A DNA stretch of 64,000 nucleotides from Cotesia glomerata. Lineage: Eukaryota; Arthropoda; Insecta; Hymenoptera; Braconidae. The notes under the pieces are model-generated. The model searched no databases and was not told the DNA's origin. It worked only from the letters and a program-made list of their open reading frames with translations. A program made the translations under genes and the position numbers. Shown here piece by piece: positions 12,301 to 24,146 of this stretch. The stretch's first letter is position 1; each line of letters starts with the position of its first letter. The stretch covers positions 19,896,688 to 19,960,687 of the forward strand of contig NC_058164.1 in assembly GCF_020080835.1 (NCBI RefSeq), read 5' to 3'.

Positions 12301-15300
12301 GTAGATCGACGACAACCAACCTGTACACCTACGTCAACTACATACTTAATGCTATGAACAACGGTTACAAGACTCATGCCATCTACACCGACTTTAGCAA
12401 AGCTTTTGACAGGGTAGATCATGAAATTTTACTAAGGAAGATGGAAAACTACGGTATACATGGACATGCACTCAGCTGGCTCCGGTCTTACCTAACAGGC
12501 AGACGTCTGCAAGTCAGGGTTAATGGTAACTTATCTGACGAATACATGGTCACTTCAGGTGTTCCTCAGGGGTCGCACTTGGGCCCTATACTCTTCAATA
12601 TTTTCGTCAACGACATTGGGAAAGAGTTTGTTTCTGAGTTTATACTGTATGCAGATGACCTAAAAATCTACAGAACTATAGTGAGCGAATTAGACTGCGA
12701 GATCCTACAGCATGACATCAACACGCTAGCTACATGGTGCACAAACAACAAACTTGACTTGAATGTCAAAAAATGTGCAATGATAGCCTTCACACGTGCT
12801 CATACCCAGGTGCCCACCAGCTATCTCCTGAATGGCGTCGAGATCGAACATGTAGACTGCATCAAAGACCTTGGTGTCTTAATTGACAACAAGCTTATGT
12901 TCACCAAACATGTAGACAAAATCACACTCCAAGCCCTCAAAATCCTAGGCCTTGTCACAAGAACATGTAGAGACTTCAACTACCCGCATACTACGGTTAA
13001 CCTATACCTTACTCTAGTTCTGCCGATTTTGGAATACTGTTCGGTCATCTGGTCACCTTACACTGATATCTTAACCAAGCAGCTTGAGAGAATTCAAGAC
13101 AAGCTATGTAAATATCTCTCAAATACATGCTGGTCGCGAGCTAATGCCTCCACTTTAGATGATCTTCGCAAGCACTTCAAATTAAACAATTTGACTAATC
13201 GTCGTCAGGTCGCCGACATGGCTTTTTTTTTACAAGGTGGTCAATGGAATCATTGACGCCCCGGACATCTGCAGCAGCTTCGAATTTGCGCCTGCCAACA
13301 TAATGTTGAGGCGCAAAAGGTTACTGAAAACTACTAAGTCTTCAAAAAACTATGTGGTGAATGGACCTCATGACAGAATAGCAAACCTGGTGAATAAATT
13401 AAATGGCGAAGTGGAATTCTACGGTGGTACCTTCAGTGCTTTTATGTCAAACATTAAAAAACAGTTACTTATGTACACATAAACTACACAAAATTTTCTT
13501 TTTCTCGTTCTCTGCTTCAACTTAAATCATAATTTAATTTTCTTTAATTTATGTTAGTTAATTTTAAATAATCTTTTTTTATGTATATTGCCGATAGGCG
13601 TATGTTGATTAATAAATAAATAAATAAATAAAATAATTTCTGTCAAAATTACAGAATAAACTGGTAAATTTATAGTTTTAGTCCTGTCAATAAATAGCTG
13701 TCAAATTTACATTTTTAGAATTATAATTTTTACATTATAAAAAATGTAAACTTAACAGGTGGAAAAACAGTTAAATTTACATGGAAAAACTATAAATTTA
13801 GCATTAGGACATTTTTCAGTTTTACATTGAAAAAATACAAAGTTCACGTTAGAAAATAAGGGGGGGGGGACAAAACGGGGTACCTCTAAATTTCGTAAAA
13901 AAATTTTTTTCTCCTAAAAGCTGTAAAGATATTAAAAAATATAGCTTACTGTAATTCGCCGCGAATTGAGAAAAGAACCAATTTTTTTTTTTTTTTTTCG
14001 AGAAATTAGAAAAAAAATTTTTTTTTTTAAATGATTCTGAAGTAATTTAAATGGCATCATGCATCATAAAGAATTTTTGTTTTTAACTGAAGTTTTTCTT
14101 TTTAATTTATTTTTTTTATACTTGATTTTCTTCGGAAATTTTTAAAAGCGTTTGACACTGTTCAGTTAGAGGCACCCGGACCTCTAAAAATGTCTTTAAG
14201 GTAGTACCTCCGCGACAATCCAGATAAAAAATTTTGGCTCACTATCCATGTTATTCGTATCGACAGAGCTAATGTTGTAGGTTAAGATTTCTTAACGTTA
14301 CTGTACTCGCCGCTACTATATTCTCTATCCACAGATTCGGTAGAATCTGGCACCAAGTTCCGTTCAAATCCGTTGTAAACGGAGCGCCAGACTACCGACT
14401 ATGTTTACTGTAAGCAGAACGGTATTTTGAGGTTGCAAAATTTTATTCAATTCTACGGTACTTCTTGTTCCTAAATTTTATAATATAACAGTAATTCATG
14501 CTTTATTTTACTGATATTAATTAATTATATTCAATTATAATAATTAATCTACTTGAAATTATTAAATTTTATCAGCACAAACTATAGCAAGCTCAAAAAT
14601 TTCGATCCTGACTTTTTTTCTATGTAAAAAGTGACATGCCACAGACTAAATAATTCGAGAATGCATGGTAATCTTCCAATAGATGGGAAACTACAGTTAA
14701 AAAAATACATTTCACAGCTTGCATCTACATCCGCCAGGGTGCGCTGGAATTGTTTTTACATAAACTGTAGCTTCAAGAGGATAGTTTGCTATAAAAAATG
14801 CAGCCAACGCGAGATTTAAGTTGGTACCAATTGTAAATTTTTATTATAATTACAAAAAATACTAAAATCCGAACAAAAACAGTTTCACTGTAAAAAAAAT
14901 CGCGCCAAGTCCACGTTCATAAGACTATTAAGAAAAAAAAATTTCTTATTTCTTTACAAAAAGATATAAAATAAAAAAATTAAAAAATCCAAGTAACCGA
15001 TATGATTGTATTTGATTTTTGGAAATTAAAAAAAATTTGAAAATTAAAAAAAAATTTTGGAACGTACTTGGTGTGCGTCATTGTGTATTTCAATTTTTTT
15101 AAAGTCCTAGTAAATAGATTTTACGAATTTCATTAAAAGTAAAATATTTTGCAACCACGCACATTAAATATGTTCCAAAAGTTTTTTTTAATTTTCAAAT
15201 TTACAATAAAATTTTTTTTAATTTCCGAAAATCAAATACAATCATATTGGTTACTTGGATTTTTTAATTTTTTTATTTTATATCTTTTTGTAAAGAAATA

Positions 15301-16477
15301 AGAAATTTTTTTTTCTTAATAGTCTTATGAACGTGGGCTTGGCGCGATTTTTTTTACAGTGAAACTGTTTTTGTTCGGATACATATACACACACTACGGT
15401 TTCAGTGTTTAGCGGCTGTTTTTCGTACCCCCTTTCCTAAAAAGAATCCTCTAAAAGTGAAATTTATTTTAATTAATCTTGAAAACTACACGGTAAATAA
15501 TTTTTATTTTTTTTTTTTAATTGTTCGAAATATCATAATCTTCAATCTACTAGTTTTTCGATAAAGTCGTGAAATTCCTTCGATGGAAAAAATTAAAAAT
15601 ACTGTCATTTTCCCACGCTTCTCCTATGTTACATGTACAAAAATGTCATTTTCAATCGCAATTATCTCAAGTTAGGTACGGTAAATCGCCTTCAAATTTT
15701 AACAGCATATGTATTATGTATTTAATGACTTATATTCAAAGTTTCGAGGATTTCTTAAAATATTGCTTTCATAACCGTACTAGCTTAAATATAAGCTTCC
15801 CCATCCATACGAGTTAAAACTTTTGACGTCTAACTTTTTTGGTTTTTCAAATTAGTATTTTTATTCAAGAAGAATTAACATAATTTTTTTATCAATATAA
15901 AATTGGTAAATTATGCAATTTTTACATTTTTAGTCCTGTAAATTTAAGAGTTTTTCTTTGTACATATGTATAGCATTATTTAAAAATGTGAATTTTACAT
16001 AACCACTTATGTAATTTTTACAAGTAATTTTTGTGGGGAAAAAAATTGGCATGTAGAAATTTAAAAAAATTAAAAATTCAATTTTTTTAAAATAATTTTT
16101 CCGAACAAATTTATTTGTTAAATAAGAAAATAAAAATTGTCAAGCGACAGCTAAATTTAATGTCATTCAAACCTGGACAATTTTTTCATGTTATTTTACT
16201 TGAATAGTGATACAAGATCATGAAGAATAATCTTTTTTCATTGAAAGACAAATATTTTAAAGTAACTTTTAAAAAATATCACTTTTTATCTACAACATAA
16301 AATACTTTAGTAAGTACACGATAGATTAGACAATACTTACTTTTTTCTTTTTACAGCATTAATCCATTCTTTTCTTTTTTCTAATTTCCATGTTGCTGTC
16401 GGAAAACGGTAAAATTTACAATTGCTGTTTCTTCCCGTGTTAGTACAACCAACAACACAACAACTGGCATGTCCCAT
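9308..16477 (-). CDS. THAP-domain DDE transposase, three exons, intact frame
   Basis: Exons on the minus strand are 16477-16341 (137 nt), 10814-10650 (165 nt) and 10583-9308 (1276 nt). Phases agree at both junctions and the sum, 1578 nt, gives 525 residues. Residues 1 to about 85 form a C2CH THAP zinc finger (Cys pair in ASCCVVGCTNTG, Cys-x2-His in ICSDHF, SYIPTIFPSIY). A middle HTH-like segment (LTFSTLSALFDVHRTTISRIFHATL) resembles HTH_Tnp_4. The C-terminal half has DDE_Tnp_4 character: D in RVIIDCVEFKIEIP, then FTAKILIGITPGS, then D in DSGLINNLKDGDVVLTGKK, and a Glu-rich final part. THAP plus this DDE class is known from ISL2EU-type (IS5-related) DNA transposons. The 5.5-kb first intron is filled with later insertions. 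No termini could be matched confidently. Confidence 0.75.
11205..13482 (+). pseudogene. LINE reverse transcriptase with one frameshift
   Basis: The frame is open from about 11202 to 13256 and covers the reverse transcriptase. Motifs in order are GPDGIPN (finger), SPIHKDGPRSSVSNYRPV, QHGFVGGRST, TDFSKAFDRVDH (first catalytic Asp), SGVPQGSHLGP, and YADDLKIYR (catalytic YADD). A thumb and C-terminal region with PILEYCSVIW follow. At 13222-13229 a run of eight T shifts the frame so the protein ends at LQGGQWNH. The expected C-terminal part continues in the next frame to 13482 (VNGIIDAPDICSSF onward). With the missing 5' endonuclease, the copy is dead but young. Confidence 0.8.
11205..13640 (+). 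mobile_element. 5'-truncated non-LTR retrotransposon (LINE)
   Basis: The element begins inside the end of an endonuclease domain (residues like FNLLDLCFSDLELS...DKYHPAL). It continues through a full reverse transcriptase and ends with a TAAATAAATAAATAA tail at about 13605-13635. It lies in antisense orientation inside intron 1 of the THAP transposase gene. The RT type (GPDGIPNIFLRN, DFSKAFDRVDH, GVPQGSHLGP, YADD) fits the Jockey/CR1 broad group; I cannot fix the clade by eye. Confidence 0.85.
13641..14325. other. Intron filler, low-complexity
   Basis: AT-rich sequence with a G9 run near 13861 and several short complementary words (for example around 13680-13800). Part of intron 1 of the THAP transposase gene. 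No gene is seen. Confidence 0.4.
14326..14880. repeat. Interspersed repeat R545, copy 2
   Basis: Second copy of the ~545-bp repeat at 1945-2495. It is nearly collinear, with small differences (for example GGCACC for GGCGCC near its left end). It lies inside the 5.5-kb first intron of the THAP transposase gene. Its right end merges with the foldback element that follows. Confidence 0.65.
14867..15380. mobile_element. Foldback MITE with ~210-bp inverted arms
   Basis: The left arm starts ATCCGAACAAAAACAGTTTC at 14867, and the same sequence reads inward on the opposite strand from 15380. Over about the first 170 bases the arms differ at only a few positions. After that they diverge slightly with A/T-rich indels and meet in a short centre near 15085-15150. 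There is no coding potential. The high arm identity indicates recent formation or gene conversion. It lies inside intron 1 of the THAP transposase gene. Confidence 0.8.
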
Positions 16478-17705
16478 TTTTTTTGTTTACGTTGTGTAAT
16501 GGACGACTAATAATACGATCTTGAAGGGATAATTATGCGATTATTTGTACAAAATCTATTGTCACCCTTAGTGAAAGTATTAAACTTTAAATATTCTGTA
16601 TGCATCCAGTAGTTATTAAAAACTAAATATGACTATATAAAATTGTTCGTTAGTAAGTCCAAAGATTGATATATAGCGTGCACAACAACACTAAACTATT
16701 CAGTTATTGGTAGAGAGTATTCATGAATACAGACAGCGCCACCAAAAATTATACTTCGAACTTTTCCATACTATATGAATGCACACACACTTACTTTTTA
16801 AAGGGCATATATTTATGTCGGGCTCGATTGATACAATAATTTTAATTTTAGTTTTTTTAAGTGTTAAATATCTATAGATATTAAAAATATTCAACTATAC
16901 TTAAAAATCTCAAAATTAAAAAAAAAATCTTGATTTAGATTTAAGTTGCATTTATATAAATTTTTGAATTACGAAAAATCATAAATATTTAATACTTAAA
17001 ATTTTATCTAATATCACCGAAAAATTTTTCAATTAATATTTAAATTTTATTATCAATATACAGTAAACAATGAATATTATAATCAAATAAAATAACAAAT
17101 AATAAACTATAGCCAACAAATAAAAATAAATTCAATAAAATAAAAATTTTATCATGAAAAATAATCTTCCATCAACAGTTCATAATTATACTTATAAAAA
17201 AATAAAAGCGTAAAATTAAAAAAACTAATATTAAAAAATATATTGACGAATGTAATAGTATTTGCTTTGTACAATTTATCAATTTATTATTAAATATTTA
17301 AAGTCTCAAAGATAATTTATCATTAATCCTCAATTTGTTTTTCTATTAATTTAATATTTTGGCTAACGTGTAAATTGACATTCCTCAGAGCTTTGTCAAT
17401 AACAATTTGAGCAATTCGAGGAACAATATTATATTACTAATTTTTTTTTTATGATTAATTTTCATTATATACAAATAATTGCAGTTTATCAAAGAAACAA
17501 ATTTTTACATCACCTATCTCCATAAAAAAATTCTTACTCGTATTTATACTTTTTACTCTTATGTAAACAATTATTAACTATTATATTTTATAATTTGAAT
17601 TCAGCTTAAAATTCATTATAAAAACAATTTAATCTACTTCAAAGTGTGATCGAGACATAGTTTAGCTGAATAAACAATTTAAATATTTATCGGTAATTAA
17701 ATAGA
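16478..17705. other. AT-rich intergenic stretch, nothing supported
   Basis: Upstream of the THAP transposase start and downstream of the ACBD5-like gene's stop codon; part of it will be that gene's 3' UTR. A GGTGGCGCTGTCTG word on the minus strand near 16740 could mark a transposon end, but this is weak. Confidence 0.4.
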
Positions 17706-20700
17706 TCACATTCTTTGTTGGCGATAACGTCGAATGATATTGATAGCAAATTGAGCTGCAAACGGCCACAATATTATTAATGCTAAGATTCTTGGTGAAC
17801 AATCTGATAAGGGCCACCATCTTGGATAAATATTTGATCGTTCCTAGAATAAAGAATGTTAAAATAAATTTTATTTTTATAAACATTTGTAAATCATAAA
17901 TTATTATTTACCGTTTGGGGAGTGAGTAGTTGTAAATTTTGTCCTTCTAAACTTCTAACACGACCAGTTATCCTGTCCAAATCATTTTGTAAATTTTGTA
18001 ATGTCTCAGCCATTTGATTTATTAGTTCATTTTTTATTTCTTCATGATGATCTTTATCATGTTTTTTATCTCTTGCTCTGCTGCGGTCATGATTATTGTG
18101 TTTTTCATTATTTATCAGATGGTATTTCCCTTCATTAATGTTATTAGCGTAGCCATTTGGTAAACTTGTTGGTATTGTTATTAACTTAACTTGGTCCCCG
18201 ATATTTTTTTTTGATTGTCCATTTCCAATGGAAGACTTTGATTCTTTGAATGATTTTTCTATAGGTGCCGACTGAGAAAATTATTTAATTAATTATATAA
18301 TTAAAGTCTAAACCTTGAAAAATTAATAAACATAAGTATGTAATTTAATTCATTTTGTAATAAACGACGTATAAGAAAATAAATTTTTTAAATGTAAAAG
18401 AATCTTAATTTTCAGTTACATATCCAATATGTCAGAAAAGTGTTATTTTTTAGATAAATAAATTATAGGCGTAAATCTATTTATATTATTTGTTTGCTCT
18501 TTTTATATAATAATACCACTCTCGAATAATATAAAAATAAATTATGTTAATTTATTAATAACAAAGAATAAGTTGAGATGATAATTTATTCATTGGAATA
18601 TGGCCTCAAAAACTGAATAGGTCACTTCGGATGATGAATCCAATTTATAAATGACTCGATAGCAAAGTTAATAACTTCAGGTGATTGATATAAAAAAATT
18701 TTAATATTAATGATTATTGATTATAATAATAATTAATAATTATCTTAGTATTTAATATTTTTAACTGGTATAATACTATTATGATAATAAGTTAGATTGT
18801 TAGTAACTTAAAGAATAAAATTAAATAATTTTAAATACTAATAAGAAGACAAAGAGTAATAGCTAAATTAAAATTGAAACAGAAAATGAAAATATGATGA
18901 CAAAAAATTGCGTAAAACTTATCAAAAGCACGTATTATTTCTTTGGAAAATAATAAATTTTAAATATTTACCATTATTAAAATATAAATTTACCTCTAAA
19001 GTATCTTTAAACTCTTCTTCTTCTTCTTCATCACCATCACTATCAGGTGGTAGTGGACTTGCACTATGACTACTCGCAGGACTTGTTTCCAAGCTACTAG
19101 TAATATGACGTGATGAATTGCGTACTCTTTGTGGTGACGTTTCTCTAGAACCTAAATTTACATTTAATTAATTGACAAATAAAATAGAAAATTAAATTTA
19201 AATATTTAATTAAAAATATGAATATACCTAATGGTGATCCAGATAATGGTGAACCAGGTTGTGAGCGCATACGTTCAATAACTGGGCCTACGAGCATTTC
19301 TAAATCTTCAGACGGTACACTTTCATAAAATGAATCTAAGCTGCCCAAAAAATTGGCGACGTTGTCGGTGTAAGACATTGTTTCAACAATTTTTTTTAAT
19401 TCATCAACATAATTGTTCATAGCCTCTTGACGGCTCATATTTCCTAATTTCATCCAAGCATCCCATTTGGCTTTTTTAACAACTTCCCAAAATGCTGGTT
19501 TTGGCTGTTGACATGGTCCTTCCATCGCTTGTTTGTAGTAAGCGTAAAAACGCAATTGTAACTCATGACTTGGCTGATAAGCACCTGAAAAAAATATATT
19601 TTTTTAGTATAATGCGAGATATGATTCATCATTCAAATACGTAAATTTAAATTTGTTTTTTTTATTATTGAATCATTATTTTTTAATTACTTTTTACAAA
19701 GTTTGACGTAACTATAATTAATATATTTCAATTGATAAGTATGGATCTAAAAAAAAAAACCAAACAAATATTATTTATTTATTTATCAAAATTGTAGACC
19801 CTGAAGCCTTAGCGCCCTAAGGGCCTTACATATAAATAAATACATAGTAATAATAAAAGTAGTTAAACAGTAATGGAAATGATGATAATAATAAGACAGT
19901 AAGAATAGGAAAAGTAACGTTGTCTCAAAGCAAAGTCTATCTAAGTTACTATCTAATGAATTTAGTTCATAAAACAAAAGAAAAGGAAAATATGAATTTG
20001 AATATTTAGTAACTTGAATATTTTAGTAATGACAGTTATTTATCATCTTTATCTACAAAAAACTTGTAACACTTCGATTGAAATTCATTGTAATCAATAA
20101 TCGTAACAATCTCCTCCAGTAACTGATTCCACACTCTAACTGCCGCGACAATAAACGATTTATCAAATATTATGGCAGTTAATTATGTATAATAAATTGA
20201 ATAATTGTAATTATCAGTATATATTATAATTATGGATTGTATTTATGAGTTTTATTATTTAAAACAGAAATATTTGTTAATAAATTTTATATTTATGTAA
20301 TTTTAATAATTTTAAGTGCTAAGTTTGTTTTTTAATTACAATACATAAAATATCTTGTCTTTTTCTGATAATAATAATTAGTAGGAAATATGTATGTCTC
20401 ATCAATTTGTAGTTAAATCAAATGGATTGTAAAAAAATTTGAAAATTTAATTTATATGATGAAATTCAAAAGTTAAAAAATTTTAATTTTAATTTTCTAA
20501 GTAAAATTATCGATGTTATTTGAAATTTTATTTTGAAAAATTTTCTGAACACTCAGAAAAATTATTTTTATTCGAAAGAAATAATTTTGATCCGAGAATA
20601 AAATTATTTTAAAGACAACGCTTATTTCAGGATACATTTTACGGAAATTCGATGAGTAGTCACAATTTAAAGTTTTTTCAAAGAGAAACAAGGAAGACAT

Positions 20701-20866
20701 CTATTTTTTTCAATTCTCAATGACATTACAAAATGATCAACCAATTTATTGGCTCATCTTCGGTCTCAACCGAGGTCATCGTCTGAATATTAAGTATCTG
20801 AATGTCAAGTTTCATAAAAATTTGTTCAGAACTGTAGATGTTATCACAGTCATGATGTAAAAGATA

Positions 20867-20901
<35 letters not shown>

Positions 20902-21688
20902 GATACATAAGTATACGAATTTTTGTACTAAAGGATTTTTGAACCAGCTCGACGAAAAAAAGAAAAAATTGTTGAAATATTTGGAAAATCGCAGTATCAG
21001 GATAAAGTGCAATAGTTAGTTTGATAATCTATTAAAAAATAATTTATTAGTTTTTTTTGTTAATAGTTTTATAAAAAAGAAGAGATTACAAAAAAATAAA
21101 AAAATATGATAGCTGATTTGTCAACTCAATAAAATAAAAAATATTGAGAGATGAGCTAAAAATATTACTCAGGTAAAATTTTATTTTATCCCAAACCTGT
21201 TTGTTATTTAAAAGAATGAAGGAATGCAAATCAATTTGAAAATATTAATAAAATAAAAGTAAGTGCACAGTATTATTTCAAGTTCATTAAATCTGTTAAA
21301 AATCATTTTTTTGACACTAATATCTGTTCTGTAACTTGAGAGGTCAACTGGATGACGAAAACATTTTTTTTTTTTACTAAATAAATATCATTATTAAATT
21401 AGTAAGTTTCAAGTTATCAATGATAATAAAAAAAGTTACAAATGATCTATTTTATGTTTAGAAGGAATATCTCTTAAAGTTAAAAAATAAAACTACTAGG
21501 TAAAAATACTAAGGTAAAAAACGACTAAGGTACCAGTACATGATCACTCCATGTATTTGTATATCTATATTCACAAATATAGATATACAAATACATGGAA
21601 TGATCATGTACTGGTACATGAGCATCTATTGGGGCTTTTACCTTATAATTATTAAAGGTTTAGATATTATGAAATTTTTTTGTGGTTT

Positions 21689-21721
<33 letters not shown>

Positions 21722-24146
21722 CTATGACTGTTATCGTCATCTATGTTGTAAAATTGTAGTAATTTAAACTTTAATAATATCTAATGATAGAAGACAAAAG
21801 AAATAATAATGAAAGAAATAACATAATGTTCAGTAAAAGTAATCATCGAAATGTCAGGATACTAATTATGTATGAGACCTTGAAGAAACTTTTCTGTAAA
21901 AGTATAAATTCAATCTATTTAAAGTCTTGTAAACCTATAAGGGAATTGCAATTTTTAGATTAAATAATTTATAATAATAATATTCAATTTGACACATGAA
22001 AAAATGATTGATTAAATTTATAAAAATAACTTCATAAAAATTTTTGGTTATTATTAACAAGTGGGGTCAACCCCATTTCAGCCAGAACTAGGTGAAAAAA
22101 TAACATTTTTTTATTTTTTTTTTATTCTGTTTGTTTTTACGGTGCATTTTTGATGAAAAATGTCGTGAAAGGAAAAAATGAAGATTTCGATAGCTTTTTT
22201 GACTTTAAAAGTTGAAAAAAAACTGGTTTTCATGTTTTTGGATAAAATTTCTATTTTATCTTTTTTTAATATTTTTTTTTTTTTTTTGAATAGAACAAAA
22301 AAATGAACAATTTAAAAAAAAAAATTACTATGACCCAGCATGGGTTGACCAACTTGTAAATAATTACCAAATATTTCAGTATTGAGAATCGTTAATTGTC
22401 GATAATGAAAAAATATAATTTTTTTACTTTCAATTAAAAAAAATTTGATGGACTAAAAATTTTCAATCATTTCTTCAGAACTGTTCATTATACATTAAAA
22501 ATCGTCAATAATCATAAGACATAATTGTGCCTTTTCAAGTTAGTTATCTAGCAAATATTCATACGTTTCATTATCGTTCATTTTTTTTTACATTTATAAA
22601 TATTTGTTTGATGTAATATAAGTAGCACGTGTCGCAATTTTTTCTTTTCTTCACTTAACTTGGTTCTTCAATCAAGTGGTTTTAAAACAGTAATGATATT
22701 TTACTTGTCATTAATTTTACTGATTTAAAATTTATTTTGACACAAAGATGAAAGCTCAAGTTAATTAATAAAAATCTACGTTGTTTTCTGATAAATTAAT
22801 AAAAAAATTGTATTCTTTCCAATTCATTTAATTCCTTTAAGCAAGGAAGAAATATATCGCCATTCCATAAATATCTTGAATGCACTTCTAATGAGAATAT
22901 TATAAATCGTTTTTATTGCACAGCAGGGGTTTCCATGCCGACATTAATTCAACTTAAACTTTCAACTTCTACACATTATTCATAAAAGCTGGGACATACT
23001 TAATTTTTTTAATTTTTCTAATTTATGAGGCTCCTTTTCCCATTCTTTGTTTTCGATTTTATCATTTATTATCATGAATATTTATGCCAATTATTTATCA
23101 GATTTATTCAACTGAAGTACTTTAAATATTTCAACATTTTTTTTATACAGATAACAATGACGCATACTAATTAAATGAGGAAAACTGTGAACAAAAATAA
23201 ATTGTACGAAGTAAAAACTGAAAGATTGTCAATTTTAAAGTAAAATTTAATGTTCTGCTCAACTTTCTTTGGCTGTGAAAATTCTAAATTTTCAAAAATT
23301 TAAGAATGATTGATAAAAATTAAAAAATTAAGTTTTTATCAGATTTCAACGTTATGAGGTCTTAGGAAGTTATTCTGATTATTTTAAAAATGACTTCAGT
23401 TTAAATTGAAACTTTAAGATTTTTGAGCTCAAAAGAAAAACATTTTCTATTTTTTTAATAAAAATTTACAAGTTTGAAATGAAAGTAAAATTTTTATTCC
23501 AACAACGAATCAATTCTTGATACGAGTAAGGTACTTATAAAAAATGTTACTAAATAATTAAATGTACATCATTTGAAATTCAATAATTGATTATAGTGAA
23601 AATTTCGAATTGACAAAAAATTAATTTTTTAAAAGATGTGAAAGTGATAATTTATAAATGAGAAAGTTTAAGAGCGCGTTATTTTCCCTTTCAAATTCTC
23701 AATAAATTGTTGAATGTATTGGAAGTCTTATGTATAGTGTTTAATGAACACACTGTACACACACACACATACATTGTCACATTGACACATATTCAGAGCA
23801 ATGAAATATTAAACAGAATATTCTAGCTTTTCTTAATAAATAATTAACCATCCCATACTTAAACGAGTTTAAACTTTTTAAATCTGAAATTAAAAAAAAT
23901 TAAATTATATTAAACTCGTAAATAATTTTTTAATTACTCAAAAAAATTAATTACATTTATGAAAAAAAGAAATGGTTTAATATACACTATTTAAAATTAA
24001 AATAAATGATAAAAATTATTAATTAATTTAACCTAATAATCAAATAAATACATATAAAAATAATAAAATGATAATAGCTTACCATTTTTCGGTAGATTCC
24101 TGATAACATTAACAGCAGCATCGAATTTTTCTTCAGTCGTCATCAT
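17706..24146 (-). CDS. ACBD5: ACBD5-like tail-anchored acyl-CoA-binding protein
   Basis: Five exons on the minus strand: 24146-24083, 19584-19228, 19151-18994, 18271-17912 and 17843-17706. Phases agree at every junction, giving 358 residues. Residues ~3-95 are an acyl-CoA-binding (ACBP) domain: EEKFDAAVNVIRNLPKNG, then LRFYAYYKQAMEG and KPAFWEVVKKAKWDAW. A Ser/Pro-rich and acidic region (DSDGDEEEEEE) leads into EFKDTLE at residues 187-193. This matches the FFAT motif that binds VAP proteins of the ER. A coiled-coil-like stretch (LINQMAETLQNLQNDLDRITGRVRSL) precedes a C-terminal membrane segment (ILALIILWPFAAQFAINII) and a basic tail. In vertebrates this protein tethers peroxisomes to the ER and supports very-long-chain acyl-CoA import; the same role is inferred here. 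The start is MM; either Met could serve. Confidence 0.9.
19771..20174 (-). mobile_element. LINE 3' fragment
   Basis: On the minus strand this reads as the last ~40 residues of a non-LTR retrotransposon protein (FDKSFIVAAVRVWNQLLEEI, then a stop after VDKDDK). A 3' UTR with GGCCCTTAGGGCGCTAAGG and a TAAATAAATAAATAA tail follow. The FDKSFIV..VR.WN block matches YDKSFIVSAIRAWN in the fragment at 32.4 kb. It is a dead 5'-truncated insertion in intron 1 of the ACBD5-like gene. Confidence 0.75.
20866..20900. repeat. (ATT)n microsatellite
   Basis: About eleven uninterrupted ATT units in intron 1 of the ACBD5-like gene. Confidence 0.9.
21530..21617. repeat. Near-perfect 42-bp-arm hairpin
   Basis: Left arm 21530-21571 and right arm 21576-21617 are complementary over 42 positions with one mismatch (a C against the expected T near 21547), separated by CACA. 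Weaker symmetry (AAGGTAAAA against TTTACCTT) continues outward. It lies in intron 1 of the ACBD5-like gene. It could be a small palindromic MITE or, if transcribed, a long hairpin RNA; nothing here decides which. Confidence 0.85.
21692..21721. repeat. Poly-T tract of 30
   Basis: Thirty consecutive T residues in the intron. Length in the assembly may be unreliable. Confidence 0.9.
22046..22368. mobile_element. MITE, family M1, copy 1
   Basis: The left end reads GGTTATTATTAACAAGTGGG and the right end is the imperfect inverse, ending in AACTTGTAAATAATTACC. The internal 270 bp match the element at 63101-63597 (words TAACATTTTT, TGTTTTTACGG, GATTTCGATAGCTTTTTTG). It has no coding capacity and is a non-autonomous DNA transposon in intron 1 of the ACBD5-like gene. 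Confidence 0.8.
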
